NCBI GenBank assembly: GCA_003550325.1
Contig: QKWP01000004.1
Span: 641,094 to 705,093 of the forward strand
Source: Gigaspora rosea
Lineage: Eukaryota; Glomeromycota; Glomeromycetes; Diversisporales; Gigasporaceae
Length of the DNA: 64,000 nucleotides
Reading direction: 5' to 3'
Both the position numbers and the translations under genes were made by a program. The number at the start of each line of letters is the position of its first letter. Positions within the stretch are counted from its first letter, which is position 1. The notes beneath the pieces were generated by a model. It had not been told where the DNA came from, searched no databases, and worked only from the letters and a program-made list of their open reading frames with translations. Below, in pieces: positions 57,736-64,000 of this stretch.

Positions 57736-60125
57736 ATGAATTCTGAACAAGATTCTGATTTTAGTTACGAAGGTTATGAAGGTTACGAAGGTTACGAAGG
57801 TTACGAAGATTACAAGGATGAAGATTATGGTTATGATGATTATACCCTATATAATGAACCACTAACTCCAACATTAGAAACAAATACTAGTCCACTGTCT
57901 TCAACAATTGAGATAAATACCAGTTCGCCAACATCAGTGTCAGAACCAAATGCTTCTACATTAGAAACCAATACCACATCATCCTCAATATCAGAGACGG
58001 ATATAATTTTATCGACAAAGCCATCACCTTTATGGAAGCATTTTTTTTTTAATCGTAAAAAACCAAATAACCCAATTTGTTTTAAATGTAAACTTGAATT
58101 TTCAGACAAAACTGGAAATTCGACTTTGAAAAATCATTTAAATAGCAAACATAATATTATAGTTTCACGAATTAAAACTCAATCAAACCTAACATTTGCC
58201 CGTAAAGATCCATGGCCTAAAAAGCAAAAAAAAGAATGTGACATAGCTTTAATTAGTTGGATAATTGTAGACCAGCAGTCATTTCGTATCGTCGAAAATA
58301 AAAAATTTATTAAATTGATAAATATCTTAGATCCACGCTACAAAATTCCTGACCGTCATCAAATCAAAGATATGGTTATAAACTATTTCAATAAGCAAAG
58401 AACTAAAATAACCAATACTTTATCCAAAATTTCAGGGAAAGTTTCTTTAACAGCAGACATGTGGTCGTCAACTATAAATAATCAAGCATTTCTTGGAATT
58501 ACTATTCACTATATCGATCAAGATTGGAAATTTCATCGATTCCTGTTAGATATTATCCCTTTTACTGTACGTCATACAGGAGTAAATATAGCAACTGTAA
58601 TTAATAATATTCTCGTAGAATTTAATCTTATAAATAAGGTATTAGCTTTTACTACCGATAATGCATCAGCAATGTTAGTTTGTGGAAAAACCTTAGCAGA
58701 TAGTCTACATAGAGAATTAGATAATCAGGTTTTTCGCTATTATAGATGTACCGCGCATATTCTAAATTTAGTTGCACATCATGGATTAGAGGTTATTGAG
58801 CAAGAAATTACTGGTATTCGATCATTAATGTCAAAAATTAAGTCATCAATAAATTTAAGCGATGAATTAAGAGATTTGTGTAGCGTGCAAAAGCTAGATT
58901 ATTTAAGGCCAGAACTAGATGTTGCAACAAGATGGAACAGCACTTATTATATGCTAAAAAAGGTAGTTAAAATGCAAGCAGCTTTACGAATGTTAGCCGT
59001 TAACAATAATGACATTCAAGATTTAATGCCTACAACAGAAACATGGAACAAAATTAAGGTAAAATTTATTAATATTTAAAAGTTCTCGAGTTATCAATAA
59101 TTGAGGTAATATACAAACTATATGAATACATTCTCAATTATTGGAAGTATTTGAACAACCGAAGTAAAGTCGCCACTCCAAAAAATTTTAGTTTATGCAG
59201 TTCACATGATTTCACAGACATTCATGTCCGTGAAGTCATGTGATAGTGTTAAATGGCGTGCGAATTTTTAAATTTTACTAGTGCATTTGTCTTGTATCTT
59301 TATTCCTTATAATTCTCATCATACAGTTCTCTAGAGCCATGATATATATTCTGTATATTGCTGCAACAATATATTAGAGAACTAACATAATTCAAATATT
59401 TTAAATTTAGGAAATAATTACCTTAATGGAGCCACTCGAAAAAGCCACAAAATTATTATCTGCATCTTCTTATCCGACTATCGCAGATGTTCGATTTGTG
59501 TTTAGTAGCATCCAAGAATATCTCCAAGATTATATAGATAATAATACCTTTAGTCAATATCTTTTGGCCTCATCAATTAACAAAAAAATTAGCGAGTATG
59601 AAACTATAATTGATAATGCGACGACTATCGCAACAATTCTTGAACCACGGACTAAACTTTCATTGTTTGAGATAGGAGCCCGAACTACTGATGTGATTAA
59701 TAGAACCAGAGAAGTATTTGACCAATATATCACTATATCTAATAAACTAACAAATGTTTCATCTAACAGCGTAAAGGATGTTATTCTCACAACACGTGAT
59801 TACTTTCATGGACACAAATCAGAATACCACAGATGAATTAGAGCGATACTTAGCTTTGCCTTGTGATGAGAATGTTACTCCTTTGTTGTGGTGGCAGGCG
59901 CATGTAAAAGAGTTTCCTACACTAGCTTGCATGGCTAGAGATTACTTGTCAATTCAATCGACCAGTGTAGCTTGCAAACAAGCTTTCTTGATAGCTGCTA
60001 ATACTATATCACGATCTCGAAACAGGCTCAATCCAGAAACCTCAAGGGCATCATTGTGCACTAAAAGTTGGATTGAAACTGAGGTGGTTGTAGAAAAAAT
60101 GGTAGCATTTAAATTTAAAATTTAA
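57736..60125 (+). pseudogene. hAT-2 transposase (Ac/RICESLEEPER-like), two exons, one frameshift
   Basis: Exon 1 is 57736-59058 and exon 2 starts at 59411; the junction is GT/AG in phase 0. The N-terminus has five YEG/YED repeats and an acidic stretch, then a Ser/Thr-rich linker. A BED finger follows (CFKCKLEF...LKNHLNSKH, residues about 115-140). The catalytic core has LTADMWSS (about 238) and FTTDNASAM (about 313), then CTAHILNLVAHHGL (about 338) and ATRWNSTYYMLKK. Exon 2 carries the dimerisation region (LERYLALPCDE...LLWWQAHVKEFPTLACMARDYLSIQSTSV...RNRLNPE). Between about 59778 and 59834 the frame shifts by one, so the protein is broken there. Otherwise open, so it is younger than hAT-3. 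Confidence 0.88.
59205..59284. repeat. Remnant of the hAT-intron MITE in the hAT-2 intron
   Basis: ACATGATTTCACAGACATTCATGTCCG...GTCATG...AAATTTTACTAGTG matches the centre and right arm of the MITE at 4155-4354. The left arm is not seen. Confidence 0.6.
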
Positions 60126-60693
60126 TACAGACAAAAAAAAAAAAAATTAATTAATATAATGTTTTTTTTTATTAGGCCGAATTTGTTTGAATTAAACCAG
60201 AATAAGGATAAAATCATAGAAATGAATATTTTATTTTTTCATTATAAAATAGTGTAATCTAAAGTTTCATTTACTCCTTTTTTTAATTTCTGTATATTAT
60301 CTAACTTTTTAAATATTGCGGATCATATGAACAATTAAGCGTGGTCTGTTCACAATACAATTTTTTTATTTTGAAATATTTTATTCAACATTGATTTATG
60401 AAGAACAATATAAAAACTAAGTAGGCATATCAATAGGTCGTATTCTTGCTGATCTTCTTTTCGATAGTGCTTTTCTACAGATTATAAACATTAGGGCAAA
60501 ATTCACGGTTACAACAAAGATTAAAGGAAGAACAAAGACTTCTTCGCTATAAATTTATTGTAAAATGTAATTCAAATTCTAAGGCAATTATAATATTTAA
60601 AATTTTAACATGTAATTTATTTATAAATTGTAATTAAGACCTAAGAATTAAGGCTCCAGCCCACAAATCGCCGCCATTTTTCTAGTGATAGTA

Positions 60694-60815
60694 CAGTCGT
60701 ACCTGGGTTATATCCCCTCTTTATTTCATATGTTTTTTAAATTTTTTGGGAATATAACTAAGGTAAAACATTAGAAGAGATATAACCCAGTGGGGTTATA
60801 ACTCAGATACGACTG
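60694..60815. mobile_element. TA-flanked MITE with CAGT ends, 122 bp
   Basis: Ends CAGTCGTACCTGGGTTATA and, inverted, CAGTCGTATCTGAGTTATA, with TA at 60692-60693 and 60816-60817. It lies in the 3' non-coding part of hAT-2. Confidence 0.85.
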
Positions 60816-63356
60816 TAATTAAAATTCTAAAGCTAATTAAATATAGAGCATTCTGCTCATCTAATCGATTTCAGAGGAGTTTAATTATGATACGTAATGA
60901 AAGGACTGCAAAAACTTAGATACAGTCTTCAAACAGGGTCGAACTGAGTTCGGGTAAATGGGATAACATCCTTATACTTGATAAATGCATTCTTATTGTT
61001 CTCTAAATGCATATGTTTAAGAAAATTTAGTCATGGTATGTATTTAGAAAAGACTTTATGGCATGCATTTAAAAGGTCTAACTATTTGAATTATCGCATG
61101 GGAAATATGAAAGTCTATGGGTATTTGTAAATAGAGCTTCGATCCTATTTTTGACAGGCAATTAGGATTATATTAAATCCGAATTGAATCCCTACTAGTT
61201 TACATATAAAGCTAGCTTTTTATCCTTAGATCCGTTATTTAAGTTCTTTGACCAATCCGAGTAAAATCTCTAATCTGGTTATTTGAATCTGTCTGGATTT
61301 AAAGATCAATTCGGTTTGTTGGATTAAGGATCGAAGCTCTATTTGTACTGTAATTATGCTAAGATTGTTTAAAGACTGGATAAAAATAAAATACTATAAA
61401 TTTTATATTTGAACCAGGTTCCAAAACCAGGTTCTAGAACTTAGTTTGAACCAACCTAGGTTTGGAACCTAGTTGTTAGAAACCAAGTTCTTAGGTTCAC
61501 AAAATGGAACCTAAAGGTTCTGGAACTAAAACCGAACCTAAACCAACCTATCCAACCCTACTTGCCGCCACAAAAATTGTTCACAGATAAAATATAAAAA
61601 AGACGGTACCACATCAAATTTATGGTGACATTTAAGAAGCAGACATCATATTTTAAGAGCAATGATAGAAGGTAAACGAGTAAAAATAGAACAAAAAGAT
61701 AAAAACAAGTGTGAGTTTCATATATTGGCAGAATCATTACAAGGAACATTAGTAGAAGCATTTAGTAAAGCATCAAAATATTCATTCAATCACCCGAAAC
61801 AAAAAAAACTCAACAGCAATCTTGCTGCTTTTATTACCAAAGAACTCCAGCCCTTTTCAATTTTAAGATCATGAACTTTAATAAAAATAATAGAAGATCT
61901 GGACTTTCAGGCTAACATTTTAAGTAAAGATCAGTTAAAAGAAATGTTAATCAATGCTGAAGATAGAGTTTTGCAAAGTATGCGTGAACATGTACATGAC
62001 GATAATGAAATTTGTTATATCTCATTTACCACTGATATGTGGACTTTGGATAACAATGATCCGTACATTGGACTTACGTTTCATTGGGTAAATGGAGACT
62101 TTCAAGTACGAGAAATGGTTGGTAAGATTTTATATCTTCTGTACTCCCATACAGCAGAGCGACTTGCAGACAAAATAATTGAAATTTTAAACAAATTTCA
62201 GCTTATAAGTAAAGTTGTGTGTGGCACGATTGATAACGGTGCGAACATTAAATCATGTTTAAGAAAGTTAGAGGATAGGCATAATATATACAAAATTTTT
62301 GTTTGGTCATACCTTACATCTCGTAATCAATGATGCATTAAAGAGATGCCCTGAGATTATCAACATTATAAAGAAATGCAAGGATGTCGTAGCACATTTT
62401 AGCGTAAGTCCGAAACAAAAACAGTTTCTATTAACAGCTCAAATGACAATGGATGATTGGAATAGGTTGCTTTCTGTGGTTCGTGATGTTTCAATGCGTT
62501 GGAACTCAACGTTTTACTTGCTAAAATGATTAATTATTCTTAAACCGGCGCTATATAGATATGTCTTTATTGGTTGAAGATAATGAGAGTGGTTCGTTAA
62601 AAAGCTACGAAGAAAAAGAACTATTATCTAAAGACTGGGAAAAAATAGGTGGATTAGTTGAACTATTGTATCCATATGAGGTTATTTCGACGCAATTATC
62701 CGGTTCACAATACCCGACTAGGGTGTGCAATGGGCCGGGCCAAACCCGGCAATTTGCGGGTTGAGTTGGGTTTGGGCCGGGTCTGGGCTCGAATTTTTAA
62801 GCCCAATAATTAATTGGGCTGGGTACGGGCTGGGTTTATAAAATACCAGGCCGGGTCCGGGTACACCAGGCCGGGCCCGGGTATTATAAATAGGCCGGCA
62901 AGGTCTGTTAAAAATCTGCAGTTCTTATTGGCTACAGGCTTATTACATGTTATAATTAGATATCCAAGTAAGGAAAAAGTATAGTCTTATGTATTGAAAA
63001 TTGGTTTCACCTGCAACTCTAGTACATACATACGTATGTATTTCCTTATTGTTATATATACAAAATATAGATGTAACTTAAACTTTTTTCAACTATATAT
63101 ATATATATAACATCTATATAATTCAAGTAAATAGGTTTTTCTCTGTGATGAAAAATAAATCTTCTTTCGTGATATTCTTTTTTTTTTTTTGCATCGTTTT
63201 AAGTTCCTAATATAGAAATGAGGAAAATGATGAACATGTAGAAAATGACGTATTTCAAAGTTAATTTAAAAGACCGTTGCCCCCTTTTTTTTTTCTAAAT
63301 AAAAGTGTTAAATTATACACAATATATTTGTGGTTTTTCTGGATCATTTCATTTAA

Positions 63357-63859
63357 TAGACGATTCTCCAGTCAACTGGATCAAAAATTTTTTTTTATAT
63401 ATAAATTTTACTATAAGTGTGAATGCACAGCGTCTTTATCTAAAACTTTTTTTATACTAAGTTAATCACCTTTCTGGCTTAAGAGACTTTTGTAAAGCTC
63501 ATTAAAACGCATCTAATGGTGGTTAGAGCGTCAAAATTGGCTTGGTGAATACCAAGATATCTTTAAAAAACCTTTCTTTTACTATGTAAATTTCTTTGCA
63601 AACAATAGTATTGTTTATAAAGAAATTTATATAGTAAAAGAAAGGGTTTTAAAGATATCTTGGTATTTACCAAGCCTATTTTTATGCTTTAACCACCATT
63701 AGATGCGTTTTAATGAGCTTTACAAAAGTCTCTTAAGCCAGAAAGGTGATTAACTTAGTATAAAAAAAAGTTTTAAATAGAGACACTGTGCATTCGTACT
63801 TATAGTAAAATTTATATATAAAAAAAAAATTTTGAACCAGTTAACTGGAGAATCGTCTA
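63357..63859. mobile_element. TTAA-flanked palindromic MITE, 503 bp
   Basis: Ends TAGACGATTCTCCAGT, with TTAA at 63353-63356 and 63860-63863. Almost the whole element is one inverted repeat: arms of about 240 bp meet near 63607. TTAA duplication is typical of piggyBac or Kolobok. No ORF. Confidence 0.88.
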
Positions 63860-63863
63860 TTAA

Positions 63864-64000
63864 GCAATTACAACTATCTATAACTACGGAACTAAAAATA
63901 ATCATAGAGCCAGAAAATGAGAGTCCTGAACAAACTTCTGCTGTCAAAAAACGTAAAATAGAAAAGCTGAATCGAGGGTTTTCAAAGAAAACCATTTTGC
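63864..64000 (+). CDS. Partial open frame at the right edge
   Basis: An open frame rich in Lys, Glu and Ser (PENESPEQTSAVKKRKIEKL...) runs from just after the palindrome off the window edge. Its composition suggests the start of a nuclear protein, perhaps the transposase of the enclosing element, but no domain is visible in 45 codons. Confidence 0.35.

Larger units (their letters stand above)
56325..61560 (+). mobile_element. hAT-2: 5236-bp hAT transposon nested in hAT-3
   Basis: Ends TAGGGTTGG are inverted repeats (YARNG), and the 8-bp duplication CTTGCCGC stands at 56317-56324 and 61561-61568. Subterminal regions (56340-56430 and 61410-61545) are rich in GGAACCTAGGTT-type repeats. It contains a three-copy tandem repeat (56713-56912), a 128-bp near-palindrome (57071-57198, ends ATGTTGCTTATGYGACTTTGAGG), the transposase gene, and a CAGT-ended MITE (60694-60815). 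Confidence 0.93.
55538..62718 (+). mobile_element. hAT-3: older hAT transposon, split by hAT-2 and by a right-hand insertion
   Basis: The proposed left end TAGAGATGTTACCC at 55538 fits YARNG but cannot be checked, because the right end is outside the window or lost. The transposase gene starts at 55914. hAT-2 (56325-61560) lies inside it, and another hAT-type element begins at 62719. Confidence 0.7.
55914..62718 (+). pseudogene. hAT-3 transposase (Ac-like, BED finger), broken and interrupted
   Basis: Starts MNNDGNY and opens with an acidic, Tyr/Asn/Glu-rich repeat (DENNEGYY units, residues 20-50). The first Cys of the BED finger is at the end of the left part (YWACR); hAT-2 then interrupts, and the finger resumes at 61569 (HKNC...LW-stop-HLRSRH). 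Further right are the catalytic block TTDMWT...DPYIGLTFHWV (about 62030-62090), FGHTLHLVINDALK (about 62301) and MRWNSTFYLLK (about 62495). In-frame TGA codons stand at 61626, 61872 and 62527, and the frame shifts near 62295. The C-terminal dimerisation block is missing, lost or beyond the insertion at 62719. Confidence 0.82.
62719..64000 (+). mobile_element. hAT-type element, left end only
   Basis: TAGGGTGTGCAATGGGCCGG starts immediately after hAT-3 coding text and fits YARNG. The first 180 bases are rich in GGGCCGGG and CCCGGG strings, unlike the surrounding A/T-rich DNA, as is common for hAT subterminal regions. The right end and the expected duplication of TACCCGAC would lie beyond the window. 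A TTAA-flanked palindrome (63357-63859) is inside it. Confidence 0.6.

Overview
The window is A/T-rich, intron-bearing eukaryotic DNA in which one recognisable host gene sits among densely nested transposons. The host gene is a class I HMG-CoA reductase with short GT-AG introns. The transposase families (Ac-like hAT with BED fingers, FAR1/MULE with a SWIM finger), the base composition and the repeat load all resemble arbuscular mycorrhizal fungi (Glomeromycotina, Rhizophagus-like). That assignment is an inference from protein style and composition; no marker gene proves it.

Region 1 (1-11.3 kb) is a minus-strand LTR retroelement. It has an LTR at 10568-11312, a primer-binding site, a gag with one zinc knuckle, a retropepsin, then an unusual ORF with a zinc-knuckle array where reverse transcriptase would be expected. 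A 5.4-kb hAT transposon (596-6035) with an exact 8-bp target duplication splits its distal part, and a 644-bp TA-flanked MITE splits its gag.

Region 2 (11.4-24.3 kb) holds MITEs, a tRNA-derived SINE-like head and the HMG-CoA reductase gene (15022-19333, minus, six exons, 1147 codons), which has a 356-bp hAT-type MITE in its fourth intron. A quiet intergenic stretch lies upstream of the gene.

Region 3 (24.3-55.5 kb) has no intact gene. It contains a decayed FAR1/MULE transposase gene (about 33.6-39.7 kb) whose N-terminal part is a tandem array of 87-bp symmetric exons; two inverted copies of a 2.5-kb non-autonomous hAT element (34100-36627 and 48311-50838, each with its own 8-bp duplication); a solo LTR; foldback elements; and many MITEs with TA, TTA or 8-bp target duplications. 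A palindromic module of about 100 bp recurs in at least three different repeat families here.

Region 4 (55.5-64 kb) is a nest of hAT elements. A 5.2-kb hAT (56325-61560) with an exact duplication sits inside the BED-finger codons of an older hAT. That older copy carries three in-frame TGA codons, each readable as CGA to TGA, and is itself cut by a further hAT-type element that runs off the right edge.

None of the transposases appears intact. The window reads as successive insertion layers whose order can be reconstructed from target-site duplications.
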